Counted from the first letter of the stretch, positions 34,174 to 46,435 are shown. The stretch is 64,000 bases of DNA from Proteles cristata cristata (GCA_017311185.1 JAESUZ010003487.1:716001-780000), one strand, 5' to 3'. Translations and numbers: made by a program. The notes: generated from the letters alone by a model not told the origin.

Positions 34174-34181
34174 CAATAACA

Positions 34182-37100
34182 GATGTGCAAGAAATATAGA
34201 GAAGGAATCTAAGTATATATCACTAAAAAAAAAGCCAATAAATAGTAAGAGAAGAGCAAGAGAAGAAAGAAACCGAGAAGAACTAAAAACAACCATAAAA
34301 CAAGTAACAAAATAGTTGTAAGTACATACCTATCAATAATTACTTTGAATGTAAATGGATTGTATGCTCCAATCAAAAAAACATATGGTGATAGAATGGA
34401 TAAAAAAGCAAGCACCATCTTTATGCTGCCTACAAGAGATGGATTTCAGAAGTAAAGACACATGTAGATTGAAAGTGAAGGGATAGAAAAGCATTTATTA
34501 TGCAAATGTAAGTAAAAATAAAGCCAAGATACCTACTCACGTTGGACAAAATAGATTTTAAAAGAAAGACTGCAGAAACAGAAAAGAAGGACACTATATA
34601 ATCATAAAAATAATCCAACAAGAAGATATAACAATTGTAAATATTTATTCACTCAACATGGAAGCACAAATACATAAAGCAGCTAATAATAAAGATAAAG
34701 GAAGTAATTGATAGTAAACAGTAATAACAGGGAACTTTAACACTTCACTGCATAGATAGATTAGTCATCCAAACAGAAAATCAACAAGGAAACAGTGGTT
34801 TTGAATGACACAGTGGACAAGATGGATCTGACAGATATGTTCAGAACATTCCACCCTAAAACAGAATACACATTCTTCTCAAGTGCACATGGGACATTCT
34901 TCAGAATGGATCACATATTAGGCTACCAAACAAGTCTCAATAAATTAAAAAAGATCCAAGTCGTACCACATATCTTTTCAAATTCCAAGGCCATGAAACT
35001 AGAAATCAACCACAAGGAAAAAATCTAGATCTACCACAAATACATGGAGGTTAAATAGCACGCTACCAAACAATGAAGGTAAAACCTGAAATCAAAGAAA
35101 AAATGAAAAAAAAAAATACATGGAGACAAATGAAAATGAAAACATAATGGTCCAAAATCTTTGGGATTTACTAAAAGCTGTTCTAAGAGGAAAGTTTATA
35201 CGGGCCTACATGAAGAAGCAAGAAAAACCCCAAATAAACAACCTAACCTTGCAACTAAAGGAGCTAGAGAAATAAGAACAAACAAAACCCCAGACCAGCA
35301 GAAGGAAGGAAATAATGAAGATTAGAGCAGAAATAAACAAAATAGAAACTAAAAGAAAAAAAAAACAGATCAATAAAATGATGAACTGGTTCTTTGAAAA
35401 GACCAACAGAATTGATAAACCTTTAACCATAGTCATCAAAAAGAGAGAGAGAGAAAGAGTAGCTTCAAATAAACAAAATCAGAAACAAAAGAGAAATAAT
35501 AACTGACACCACTAAAAAACAAAGGATTATAAGAAAATATTATGAAAAACTACATGTCGATAAATTGGACAACTTAGAATATATGGATAAATTTTAGAAA
35601 CACAATCACCCAAAACTGAAACAGAAAGAAACAGAAAATTTGAACAGACCAATTACCAGCAATGAGATTGAATCAGTAATCAAAAGATTCCCAACAAACA
35701 AAAGTCCAGGACAAGATAGCTCCAAAGGTAAATTCTATCAAATGTTTAAAGAAGAGCTAATACACCTATTTTTTCAAACTATTCAAAAAATAGAAGAGGA
35801 AGAAAAGCTTCCAAATTTATTCTGAGACCACCATCACCTTGATATCAAAACCAGAGAAAGACACCACCAAATGAGAGAACTACAGGACAATATGTCAGAT
35901 GAATATAGATGAAAAATCCTCAGCAGAATATTAACAAACTGAATTCAACAACACATTAAAAATTCATTCACCACAATCAAGTGGGAATTATTCCTGGGAC
36001 GTAAGTGTGGTTCAATATTCACAAGTCAATCCATGTGATACATCACATCAACAACAACAAAAAAATTGATGATTTCAATAGATGCAGAAATAGCATTTGC
36101 TAAAGTACAACATCCATTCATGATAAAAACCCTCAACAAAGTAGGCGTAGAAGGAATGTACCTCACCATAATAAAGGCCACATATGAAAAACCCACAGCT
36201 AACATTATACTCAATGGTGAAAAACAGAGCTTTTCCCCTACGATCAGGAACAAGACAAGAAAAGGATCACTTTTATACAACATAGTACTGGAAGTCCTGG
36301 CCAGAGTAATTAGACAACATACAGAAATAAAAGGCATCCAAGATGGTAAAAAAGAAAAAAAAAGCTTTCACCATTTGCAGATGACATATTATACACAGAA
36401 AGTCCTGAACTCCGCCAAAAAATTATTATAACTAATGGTGAATGCAGTAAAATCTCAGGGTACAAAATCAATATAGAGAAATTCTTTGCATTTCTATATG
36501 CTAATAATGAAGTAACAGAAAGAAAAATTAAGAAAATAATCATATTTACAATTGCACCAAAAATAACAAAATACCTATGAGCAAACTTAACAAAGAGGTA
36601 AAAGATTTGTATTCTAAAACTATAAAATGCTGATGGAAGAAATTGAAAGTGACACAAAGTAATGAGAAGATATCCCATGCATAGAGATTGGAAGAACAAA
36701 TATTGTTAAAATGCCCATACTACCCAGAGCAACCTACAGAGTTAATGCCACCTCTGTCAAAATACCAATAGCATTTTTCACAGAACTAGAACAAACAATC
36801 CTAAAATTTGTATGAAACCACAGGAGACCACAAATAGCCATAGAAATCTTGAAAAAGAAGAACAAAACTGGATATATCAAAAACCCCAGATTTTAAGATA
36901 TATTACAAAGTTGCAGTAATTCAAAACAATATATGGTACTGGCACAAAATAGACACACAGATCAACAGAATAGAATAGAGAGCTCAGAAATAAATCCATA
37001 AGTATATGGCCAATAAATCTTCAACAAAAGAGGCAAGAATATGCAACAGAAAAAAAATTGTTTTTTAAACAAATGGTACTGGGAAAGCTGGGTAGCTACA

Positions 37101-37908
37101 TGCAAAAGGTGAAACTGGACCACTTTCTTATACCATACATAAAAATAAACTCAAAATGGATTAAATATCTAAGCGTGAGGCCTGAAACCATAAAAATCTT
37201 AAAAAAGAACCCAGGCAGTAATTTCTCTGACATTGGTCATAGCAACATTTTTCTACATATACCTCCTGAGGAAAGGGAAACAAAAGTGAAAATAAACTAT
37301 TGGGACTACATCAGAGTAAAAAAACTTTTTCACAGCAAAGCAAACAATCCACAAAACTAAAAAACAGCCTACTGAATGGGAGAGGATATTTGCAAACAAC
37401 ATACGTGATAAAGAATTAGTGTCCAAAATATATAAGGAACTTATACAAATAAACATACAAAAAATAAGGCAATTAAAAAATGGGCAGAAGACATGAACAA
37501 ACCAAAAAAGACATCCAGATGGCCAACAGACAGACAAAGACACTCAACATCACTCATCATCAGGGAAGTGCAAATTAAAACCACAGTGAGTTACCACTTC
37601 TCACCTTTCAGAATGGCTAAAATAAAAAACACAAGAAACAATAAGTGTTGATGAGGATGCAGAGAAAAAGAAACCCTTGTACAGTATGGGTGGGAATGCA
37701 AACTGGTGCACCCACCGTGGAAAACATTATGGTGGTTTCTCCAAAAATGGAAAATAGAATTAGCATAAGATCCAGTCATTTCATGACTACCCACAGCATA
37801 TGAAAACACCAATTCAAAGATATATGCATCCCTATATTTACTGCAGCATTATTTCTAACAGCTAATTAGGAAAGCAGCCCAAATATCATTCAATAGATGA
37901 AGTTGTGG

Positions 37909-37947
<39 letters not shown>

Positions 37948-38310
37948 TACTCAGCCATAATAAAGAATGAAATCTTGCCATTTGCAACAACATGGATGGA
38001 TCTGCAGAGTATGATGCTAGCTGAAATTAGAGAAACAAATGTCATATGATTTTACTCATACGTGGAATCTAAGAAACAAACAGAAAAAAAGAGAGAAACC
38101 AAAAAACAGACTCTTAACTATAGAGAACATATTTATGTTTACCAGAGGGTGGGGGGTAATAGGTGAATTAGGGGAAAGGGATTAAGAATACACTTCCCAT
38201 GATGAGCACTAAGTAATAATATAGAATTGCTAAACCACTATATTGTACACCTGAAACTAATGTAACACTCTATGTTAACTATGCTGGAAGTAAAAACAAA
38301 GCTAAAAAAT
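34182..38310 (+). mobile_element. Old L1 (L1-D), 3' part: ORF2 remnant and 3' UTR
   Basis: Continues the old L1 after L1-C. Endonuclease remnant: TLNVNG-like text near 34340 and plus frame 34795-35028 (KMDLTDMFRTFHP, FFSSAHGTF, MDHILGYQT). TACATGGAGGTTAAATAGC at 35042-35060 keeps the TGG codon lost in the young copies. RT remnants: KSPGQDSSKGKFYQ near 35705, SIDAEIAFAKVQHPF near 36075, and a decayed FADD region near 36370. The C-terminal part runs to about 38030, with the 3' UTR to TATATTGTACACCTGAAACT at about 38240. Dozens of stops and frameshifts. Confidence 0.9.
37911..37946 (+). repeat. CA microsatellite inside old L1
   Basis: About 17 CA units replacing the short TATACACAC of other L1 copies, just before ATTACTCAGCC. 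Confidence 0.97.
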
Positions 38311-39149
38311 AAAATTCACATTGGGATAAACCTATTCCCTCTTTGATTTTCCACTCATTTCACCCCAAATTTTACACAACTCAACTATTAACATTGTTTA
38401 TGTAACAAATGGAAGCATTGGAGAGAAAATTCACTGTATAACTCAGTAGAAATACTTCTTTTTCTTACACTACACTTAAAATGATGTATCATGACACATT
38501 TTGATTTGGTTTGGTTTTCCTCTTTGGATTTTGGTAAAACCACAGGCATTTGCCGGGTTCCCCCCCAAAAAAATGCCTTACAAAGTATGTTGTCTCTGAA
38601 AAGAATTCTTTTAGAAGTGTGAGGTACTAATAAAATTAATTCCTTTGAGACATATTTGATATAGAAATTTATTGTATTGAAGTTGATTATTATTTATTCT
38701 GTACAGGATTCATTTATTTGTAAGTATCAGGGATTTACTTTCTATGTAGTTTTATGAATGACTTAAGCAGTAAGCTTATTTATAAAACTACAGACAAATC
38801 AAAACAGTAAAAACAAAACAAAATGCCTACTACCAACTAAGTAAGAAAGGTAATTACAAATCATTTCCTGCCAAACTTAGGAACAAGGCATTCTTAAATG
38901 GTAACAATGGATGAATTTGAGTATTGAAATCTGTAAAAGTTATAAAGGACTTCTTAGTGATTACCTTATAGTTTAAAAATTGTTAGTGATAGTGACTGAT
39001 TAATAATTGATTATAATGTCATGTTCAATTTTTCTTGCCATGCTATATTGAGCCTAATGAAATTTAGTCCTACTCACCAATACTTCAATTTTTTCAGATA
39101 TTCTTCCAGGACATAGGTACAAATTTCCAGTTATAAAATAAGTAAATCG
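38311..39149. other. AT-rich unique sequence
   Basis: No element recognised. Confidence 0.35.
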
Positions 39150-39319
39150 TGAAATGCAATGTAAAGCATGGAGAATATAGTAATAACATTTTATCAACTT
39201 TATAGAGTGACAGATAGTAACTAGACTTATTGTAGTGATTATTCATCAATGGTATATAAATGTGCAATCACTATGTTGTACACTGAAACAAATATAATAC
39301 TGTATATCAATTATACCTC

Positions 39320-39350
<31 letters not shown>
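39150..39350 (+). mobile_element. Old L1 3' end with AAT-repeat tail
   Basis: GGAGAATATAGTAATAACAT, AGTGACAGATAGTAACTAGA, CACTATGTTGTACACTGAAA and TATATCAATTATACCTCAAT are the old L1 3' UTR. The tail is an AAT trinucleotide repeat of about ten units at 39320-39348. Confidence 0.85.
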
Positions 39351-39587
39351 CACAGCCATATGTTCTCTCAGATCTTGTAGCTATATAGCTCTCCCTAGAA
39401 AATTGGGATAACTCTAGCCAACTCAGTAGCACTGATATCGAGTATGTAATTTCCTGGACTTTGGTCTTCTACCCTACTTGGCATGGTTATTGCTAACACT
39501 GCATAGCCTTCAGAATTCAAAGGCATATTTACCCACTTCACCGCCCCTCATTTTGCTGTGTTGTGAGATATTTGGGGTAATTAGTTA

Positions 39588-39782
39588 CAGCTGCGGTTCT
39601 CCAAGTATGGTCCCCAACAAGCAGCATCAGCACCACCTGGCAACTTGTTAGAAATGTAACTTCTTGGGCCCTAATGCAGACTTACTGAATACAAATCTGG
39701 AGATGGGATCCAGCAATCTGTATTGTTAACCAACCTCCAGATGGTTCCGATGCTCACTAGCATTTGAGAATCACTGTATTGG
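39588..39782 (+). repeat. MER5A-like hAT-Charlie nonautonomous transposon
   Basis: GGTTCTCCAAGTATGGTCCC, CAGCATCAGCACCACCTGGCAACTTG, TTAGAAATGTAACTTCTTGGGCC, CAGCAATCTGTATTGTTAAC and GAGAATCACTGTA match the order of a MER5A element, with inverted ends GGTTCTC and GAGAATCACTG. Confidence 0.8.
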
Positions 39783-40570
39783 ATTGTATCTAGGGGTAAA
39801 AGCTTTTTTATCCTTGTACCTGAAATTTATCAATGACTCAGGATTTTCTTATTCTTTTGTCTTATTCTATAAGACATCTGTTTGATTGGAGTAACGGGAT
39901 GTGAAGACAGAAGTCTGTATAGAAGCTCACCGTTATCAGCAATGTAGACTTGATTCAATGAGTCAATTTCTCACACATATATAAGGGAGATTTTGTAGTC
40001 CTATAGAACTCTAACTAAAAAGGCTGCACCCCCACCCTAAACCAAGCATGGAAAATACCTTCTATAGCAGTTACCTGTCCATGACATTCTTTATGTTTCA
40101 GCTTCCAAAAGCATAGATAATTCAGCAAAATATTAGGGTAAACAGAGTAACTATAGTGTGTTGGTCATTTAAATGAACACTGGATAATACAGATTTATTC
40201 ATTTTGTTTTTTAGCAAAACAGCTTGCTAAGCCATTTAACTGAGGAAAAAAATAGGCCTTAGGGAATGACCAGGAAAATCAAATACTGCAACAAAGAAAA
40301 CTAAATTATTTGCCTAAGAAAAGCAAACTTTTTGGAACAGTCCAGAAAGAGGAGGTGATGCCAGAGAGTGGGGAGCACAACACCTAGCTGTAATGGGATA
40401 CGTATCGTCAGAGCCACGGAGAGAGAGGTGGCCGGTGAAAAGTTCCTAGTGGCAGGTCTGACCAAAGCAAAGGAATATCTAATACATATTAAACTGAAAT
40501 TTATCCCTGATGCTCTGCTGTGCTATATTCCCCTCCAGAATTCTCAGACTGTGGTGGATAGGCTATAGAG
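39783..40570. other. Unique intergenic sequence
   Basis: No repeat or exon recognised. The plus frame at 40368-40568 has no known domain. Confidence 0.35.
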
Positions 40571-40574
40571 TGGC

Positions 40575-41100
40575 CCTGACATGATCCTGGTCTCTTGAAA
40601 CTCATGCCCTCACACTGATGACTTGTGACTTGCTTCTAAAAGAACACAGTAAAGCTGATGGGATTTATCTGATATGTGTGCATGATTACAAACCTAAGAT
40701 TGTAGCAAGTGTGTTGCTGAGTCTTTCTCCTTCACTTCCTATCTTTGAAGAAGCAAGCTGCCATGTTGGAAACTGCCTGTGTTTGGAGGCCCACGTGTCA
40801 AAGAACTGTGAGAGCCTCTAGAGCCTGCAAGAGACTGCAATCTTCAGTACTATGGCTGCAAGGAGCCGAATTCTGCCAACAACCTAAGTGGGTCTAGAGG
40901 CAGAACCTTCCCCAGGTGAGTCTCAAATGAAACCACAGCCCTGGTTAACACCATGACTGCAACCAGTGAGACCCTTAAGCAGAGAACCCAGCAAAGTCAT
41001 GCTTGTACTCTGGACCCACAGATATTTTGAGATAATAAATGTGTATTATTTTAAGACACTAAATTTGTGGCTTGCCACACAATGATAGATAGCTATTACC
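40575..41100 (+). repeat. MaLR (MLT1-like) LTR
   Basis: The second half is diagnostic: GGCTGCAAGGAGCCGAATTC, TGCCAACAACCTAAGTGGG, AGAGAACCCAGCAAAGTCAT, then GAGATAATAAATGTGTATTA and TTTTAAGACACTAAATTTGT near 41030-41075, an order typical of MLT1-type solo LTRs. AATAAA at 41034 would be its old polyadenylation signal. Ancient endogenous retroviral LTR without coding sequence. Confidence 0.65.
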
Positions 41101-41454
41101 TGAACCATCAGTGAAGTCTGCTACACTTGACCTGGATTTGGAGAAGCAAAAATGAAAGCAAAACAACTGAACTCGAATCTGATCAAGTCTAAAGATTTAC
41201 CACTTTCCAGATATAGGCTGTAAAGAAACACATTTGAAAAAAATACCATAAGGATGCAATCAGCAAAATCCACACCACGGAAAACATTAAGGGGCAAAAC
41301 AAACAAAAACGAAAATAGGTCACTGCACAAACAATGTGAAAAAAAAATAGAAGGCTGGAGGTTTTAAAAATATCTAAAAGCCTTACAACCAATTAAATGC
41401 ATCAGCCTTATTTTCATTCTTGATGCAAACCCAGTTAAAAATACATAAGACAAC

Positions 41455-41775
41455 TGTGAACACTTGAGCACAGACTGGCTATTTTAGAATTTTAAGAGAT
41501 TGCTGTTAATTTTTGTTAATGTGATAGTGGCACTATGATGGGTTTAAAAAGTCTTTAACTCTTAGATGTGTAAAATAAAATACTGTAAGTGAAATTATAT
41601 GGCATGGTTAAAAATAATATACTGAGGACAGGAGAATGGAGTATGAAGGAGATGAACAACTTTGATCAGTCTTTGATAATTCTTTAAGTTGGCTAATGGG
41701 TCAGTGGGAGTTCATTGTATATTCTCTTTACTTTGGCATATCCTGAAATTTCATACAATAAAAAGGCTTTGGTTT
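41455..41775 (+). repeat. Ancient interspersed repeat 3' end, unassigned
   Basis: TTGCTGTTAATTTTTGTTAATGTGATAG, AATGGGTCAGTGGGAGTTCATTG, then TGAAATTTCATACAATAAAAAG have the order of a common ancient repeat end. I cannot assign it. Confidence 0.4.
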
Positions 41776-41929
41776 TCTTTCCAGCAGAGGAATCAACCGA
41801 AGCATGCATGAACCAGTGGGGTTGCAGTACACACAGGACTGGACATGACACCGGCCTCACTCCCCCGACCAGCAGCTTCCAAGACGGATGTGCAAGATGA
41901 TCTTCTGGGGTATGAAAAGAAATGATTAG

Positions 41930-42132
41930 AATTTCCATTTTATATGGAAACCAACTTGACAATAAATTATAATAATAAAAAATTTAAAAAAATTTAAAAA
42001 ATACCACTACTACTGATTTGGCCTAAAGAAAAGAGAAAATGTTTTTTATTATGCCTAAGCAACCTGTTAACTGTGTCAATTTTTGCTACCAAAATAATAA
42101 AAGTCATTCGTAGAAAAAAAAAATTTCCATTT
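41930..42132 (+). mobile_element. L1 stub with apparent 3' transduction
   Basis: Only about 35 bp of young-type L1 3' end are present (TATATGGAAACCAACTTGAC, AATAAATT at 41942-41975), followed by an A-rich run to about 42000, about 115 nt of unrelated sequence, a second AATAAA at 42096-42101 and a poly(A) at 42113-42122. The 11-bp TSD AATTTCCATTT is at 41930-41940 and 42122-42132, enclosing both poly(A) tracts. This is the structure expected of a severely 5'-truncated L1 that used a downstream polyadenylation site. Confidence 0.75.
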
Positions 42133-42322
42133 GTGTGGGGCATCTGGGTAGCTCAGTCGGTTAAGCATCTGACTATTGATTTCAGCTCAAGGTCACGATC
42201 TCATGGTTCATAGGATCAAGCCCCGAACTGGGCTGTGCACTGACAGCACAGTGCCTGCTTAGGACTCTCTTTCTCTCTCTCTCTCTCAAGATAAATAAGC
42301 TTTAAAAAATATTTCCATTTGT
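42123..42322 (+). mobile_element. tRNA-derived SINE inserted next to the L1 stub
   Basis: The body at 42135-42310 is shortened in its CT region, with tail AAGATAAATAAGCTTTAAAA. TSD ATTTCCATTTGT is at 42123-42134 and 42311-42322; its left copy is also the right TSD of the L1 stub. Confidence 0.94.
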
Positions 42323-42324
42323 AT

Positions 42325-43260
42325 TAAAATACCTCAGTTCTTCCCTACTATGTATGTCCTTCACTACTCACACAGAACACTTCACTTCTGACACTTCTAG
42401 TTACCAAATGTGGGGTGTGGTTGGGGGAGGAGGCAAGCAATTCTCTGTGACACCAGCTGGGTGTCCTACAATGTAACTCAATTTTGATACCATCTATGCG
42501 GAGGTAGTGTTAGATCCCACAGGTTCAGGGCTCAGTCCCACAAGACTGCCTCCCCTTCAGATAAGGGCACATGTCCAGGTTGCAGCTGTTTTTCTGAACA
42601 ACTGGCTACAAACCTGAGGTTCCCCTTCTTGGGTTTGATTAGTTTTCCAGAGAGGCTCACAGAACTTAGGAAAACTGTTTACTTACCATTTACCAGTATA
42701 TTATATAAGGATATGATGAAGGACATAAACAAATAGCCAGATGGAACAGAAGCATAGGACAAGGGATGTAGGAAGGGACTGAGAACTTCTATGCTGTCTC
42801 TAAACATACCCCTCTCCCCCCACTTCACCCATTTTCTAAACTGGAAGCTCTCCCGTCTCATGTTTTGGGATTTTTATGGAGGCTTCATCACAAGGCAGGA
42901 TCAATTACTGACACCATTTCTAGGCCCCCTTTACTCTCTGGAGGACAGTGAATGGAGCTGAAACACATTCTAAGCTTCTAACCATGGTTTGGTCCCTCTG
43001 GTGACCAGTTCCTATCCAGGAGCCATGCAGGGACCCACCCAGAAACACGTCATTAGAACAAAATACGTTTCTAGTACTCTAGTCACTTGGGAGTCCACAA
43101 AGGTCCTAAAATCCCTGTGTAGGGACAGGGTGAAAGACAAATATGAAAACAAGAGGTGCTGCTCATACTCTTATCACTGAAGAAATTATAAGGGTTTCAG
43201 GAACTCTGTGCCAGGAGCTGGGGGAACATACAGATTCTATTCTCACACCACTTGTTTGTG
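42325..43260 (+). repeat. Old LTR-like interspersed repeat, copy 2
   Basis: Colinear with 100-1010 on the same strand. This copy is better preserved in the middle (AGACTGCCTCCCCTTCAGAT, GGTTGCAGCTGTTTTTCTGA, GAGAGGCTCACAGAACTTAG). It ends with a CTGTGCCAGGAGCTGGGG block. Family not assigned; probably a solo LTR. Confidence 0.5.
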
Positions 43261-43559
43261 ATCTCATCCATTTAAAAGTTGCATTTGTGTATATGTAATT
43301 TATAACTAAATTATCATGCATATGTTGTGGATGTATAGGCTCCAGGTTTTGTTCGTTTTTACTGATGGTGTGCATACATGCAAGACAAAGGTGATTCTTG
43401 AGCAGGACATGGGGAGTCCTCTATCTGGGTTTCATTACAGTATCTCATCCTGCGATGTTTATAATCATGAAGGAGGACTCATTAGTATCTCTAAACCACT
43501 ATCCTAGATTGAGCCAGAAGGCCATCTTTACCATGGAGCTAAGATGAAATCCATATGGC

Positions 43560-43870
43560 CTGGATGATTCTTACAGCATGGTGGTCTCAGAGTAGTTAGT
43601 CTTCTCAGTGGCAGCTAACTTCTTCCAGAATGAGAATTCCAAGAAAACCAGGTACAAGCTACCAGCTTAAAATGCCCACCATGTAACTCCTTCTGTATTA
43701 TTATATTGGTCAAAGCCATAGGCCAGCCTGATTCAGAGAGGTAGAAGAACTGACTCCACCTCTGGATGGCAGGATGGTACCCTCATACAAGGAGGATCAG
43801 AACTAATGACAGCCATCTTGAAGAAAGCTACCATATGCCTGCCTAAGATCACTTGCTGTCAGTATTTCTT
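43560..43870 (+). repeat. Old interspersed repeat, unassigned
   Basis: GCATGGTGGTCTCAGAGTAG, TATTATATTGGTCAAAGC, AGACTGACTCCACCTCTGGATGG-like text and GACAGCCATCTTGAAGAAAG follow the order of a common ancient LTR or DNA-transposon family that I cannot name. Confidence 0.4.
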
Positions 43871-45430
43871 GGGTTATGTTGGGTGCTCTACATTTTGAGC
43901 AAGCACCCCTAGAAATTTTTAATGGTACTAAATTTTGGAAATCACTTTAGTGAATATTTGGTAGTACCTGAATCTCTCATTTAAAATTTTTGACTGTATG
44001 AAACAGAGAGATTTCACTTTGGGGTTTGGATCCAAGATACTGTTGCAATAGGTAGTGTAGAGGGGCATTACTGAAGAGAGAGTGTAACCATTCTCTATTA
44101 AAATAACACTTCTAGGACTATTTACTGTAAGCTGATTAGAGACCTGATAGGGGATTAAGATTCTCATTAGCTAAGTTTAGAAAACATAAGAAAGAAAGCA
44201 GTGTATTTTTCAGGGAGCTGAGCTGCATAGCAAAGTCTCACAGGGAGACCCTTCTCAGGCAGGAGATGGATGAGGTGGAGATGATGTGAAGTGGAGAGTC
44301 CACTCACAGCTCCAGCGCTGGGACAGGTGGTCCCCCCCGCCAGTGAGACTGGCTCCATAAAATGCCCTCAGTCCTGACAGGTAACTGCACATGTTCCTAT
44401 CCTAAATGTATGGAAAAGGAGATCAAGTCACATATCTTCCCTAGGACTTAACAAGCTACAATGCCTAAAGGACACCCAGAAAAGAGCACAGAAATCCAAA
44501 GACTGTCTTTAAGGCAGCAGGAAACAAAGAAGCTTCATCCAAGGAGCAACCAGGCAACTGAGCTGCATGGTTCATTTCATCCTATCACTGAACGCAAGCC
44601 TGGTGCTGTTCTTCCTGAACACCACAGAGTGAGCATATGGCCATCCCTCTTGTGATGCCTGGGAGATGCAATGGTGGCTACATTTACCAACTTTTCCTCA
44701 ACATCTGGGTCCCAGGTCCTTAAAAGGGGAATCTGCCAATGATACAATTATATAAATAACAAGTAAAATGATTTAGTAAATACAAATTAATCTCAAGGTT
44801 TAAATGCAATAAAGCAACAGTGTTCAACCAGGGCACAGAATGAAGCGGCGGTGAACAAACTACTTGTAAAATGAAATAACAATATAACATGACTTCTATC
44901 TTCCATTACCTGGGCTGATCTCAGTGGCCCAATCCACAAACCCCTGAAGGAAAACAATTTTAACCCATGTAAACTTGGATGTGAATTGAATGATAACAAC
45001 TCATTCTCCTCCCCAAATGATATACCAGAATTCAAACACAGAAGACATCTCAGTTATTCTAAACATAGAGTCTGTCTATAGTTTTGGGAGTTGTAATGTA
45101 TTATGATTTAGAATCATGATACATTCTGGCAGTTTTCCTCTAAGAAATACTGTAGAAAAAAAAGTAATGTGAATAAATAGTTCATGCAACCAGAAACACC
45201 GTTTTATCCTGCTATTGTTGTTAATACAGTGGTTGAAATGTGAATAATATGTAATCCGTGAAAGATACATGAATCTTACCTTGCAAGGTGACTTTCTATA
45301 GCTTATTATTTAATGAACAGCTTGTTTTATGCAAGAAGAAATCTTTTGAGAATGGTATGTGGCTACATAATATAAATTTATCAAGACCTGAACTTCTCTT
45401 TCAGGTCAAGAAGGGTCATCTTTCTTTAAC
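43871..45430. other. Unique intergenic sequence, about 1.5 kb
   Basis: No exon or repeat recognised. Frames are all below 81 codons. Confidence 0.35.
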
Positions 45431-45439
45431 CTTTACATT

Positions 45440-45850
45440 TATCTTTATAGTTCTCAAATGCTTTTCAATTCAATGTTACTTAATCTTCAGGACATCTCTA
45501 TAAGGTGAGCCAATATTATTATTATTTCTTAAATGTTTTATCTATTTCTGAGAGAGAGAGAGAGAGTGAGCGAGCAGGGGAGGGTCAGAGAGAAAGGGAG
45601 ACACAGTATCTGAAACAGGCTCCAGTCTCTGAGCTAGCTGTCAGCACAGAGTCCAACAAAGGGCTCGAACCCATGAACTATGAGATCATGACCTGAGCCG
45701 AAGTCAGATGCTTAATTGACTGAGACACCCAGGTGCCCCTATTAAACTGAGGTACAGAAATATTAAGTGACTTGCCCCAAGTTCCCAGGAAAACCACTGC
45801 CAAGGGGCAGGATTAAAATGTAGAAGTTTATCTAATGAACTATGTTCCTT
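45440..45850 (-). repeat. MIR split by a SINE
   Basis: Left part 45465-45527 (TTACTTAATCTTCAGGACAT, AAGGTGAGCCAATATTATTA) and right part 45741-45830 (ACTGAGGTACAGAAATATTAAGTGACTTGCCC, AAGTTCCCAG) join into one MIR read on the minus strand when the SINE is removed. Confidence 0.8.
45528..45739 (-). mobile_element. tRNA-derived SINE inserted in MIR
   Basis: Complete tail-to-head order on the plus strand: TTAAATGTTTTATCTATTTC, a GA run, CAGGCTCCAGTCTCTGAGC, the head complement ending CACCCAGGTGCCCC at 45738. Interrupts the MIR at 45440-45850. Confidence 0.94.
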
Positions 45851-46194
45851 CTCTGGATATAGGTGACTTTGGTTTTTACAACAGACTTGTCAAGAATTTT
45901 GGAAGTTAATAATCACAATTTGAGGGTATCCTTGCCTTCTAAAAGAATAAAGTAATTAAAGATTGATATAAGATTTGTGTGGATGCTGTTGCTTTCTCAA
46001 AGAAGGGAAATGACCAGAAAGTGTCCTGACAGGGCTTAGAGTATCTTTAAGGCAGTCAGAAACAAGGAGACATTAGAGTATCCTTTTCCTGACATGGTGA
46101 TATGAAGTTAGCCAGGGATGGGTTAGAGTAAGCAGCAAGGGCACTGATTACAATGTGGACAGAAAGGTGAGCTGCTATCATCTGGGCCCCTTGA

Positions 46195-46435
46195 AATCTG
46201 TCGGGGCGCCTGGGTGGCTTAGTCGGTTAAGCGTCCGGCTTTCGCTTAGGTCATGATCTCGCGGTTCGTGGGTTCGAGTCCCGCGTCGGGCTCTGTGCTG
46301 ACTGCCAGCTCAGAGCCTGGAGCCTGTTTCAGAGTCTGTGACTCCCTCTCTCTCTGACCCTCCCCTGCTCACGCTGTCTCTCTCTCTCCAAGAAATAAAT
46401 AAAAATAAAAAAATAAAAAAAAAGAAAGAAACCTG
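46195..46435 (+). mobile_element. tRNA-derived SINE, best-preserved copy
   Basis: The body is at 46203-46428. This copy is CpG-rich and keeps an intact-looking RNA polymerase III promoter: A box near TGGCTTAGTCGGTTAAGCG and B box GGTTCGAGTCC at about 46270-46281. The internal GACTGCCAGCTCAGAGCC has a short insertion relative to the others. TSDs are short (GAAATCTG left, GAAACCTG right). Probably the youngest SINE here. Confidence 0.95.

Larger units (their letters stand above)
32472..34181 (+). mobile_element. L1-C: young L1 3' half inserted in old L1
   Basis: A 5'-truncated young L1 in plus orientation, starting near 32472 within ORF2 and ending with ACAATAAACTATTTGTAAAA near 34123, then GAAA repeats and a second A-run to 34173. 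A candidate TSD is CAATAACA (32468-32475 and 34174-34181), extending to 14 bases with one mismatch. Both flanks are the old L1-D, so this is a nested insertion. Confidence 0.92.

Noticed and set aside
37911..37946. CA tract or other short repeats as a CRISPR-like array
   Set aside because: Simple dinucleotide run inside an L1; no repeat-spacer structure anywhere in the window, and the DNA is mammalian.
44461..44655. Short basic frame resembling a chromatin-type peptide
   Set aside because: Only 64 codons, resemblance limited to a few Lys/Pro residues, no pseudogene structure or tail.
46203..46428. A genuine tRNA-Lys gene in the SINE head
   Set aside because: A and B boxes are present, but the rest does not fold as a complete tRNA and it continues into the SINE body and tail.
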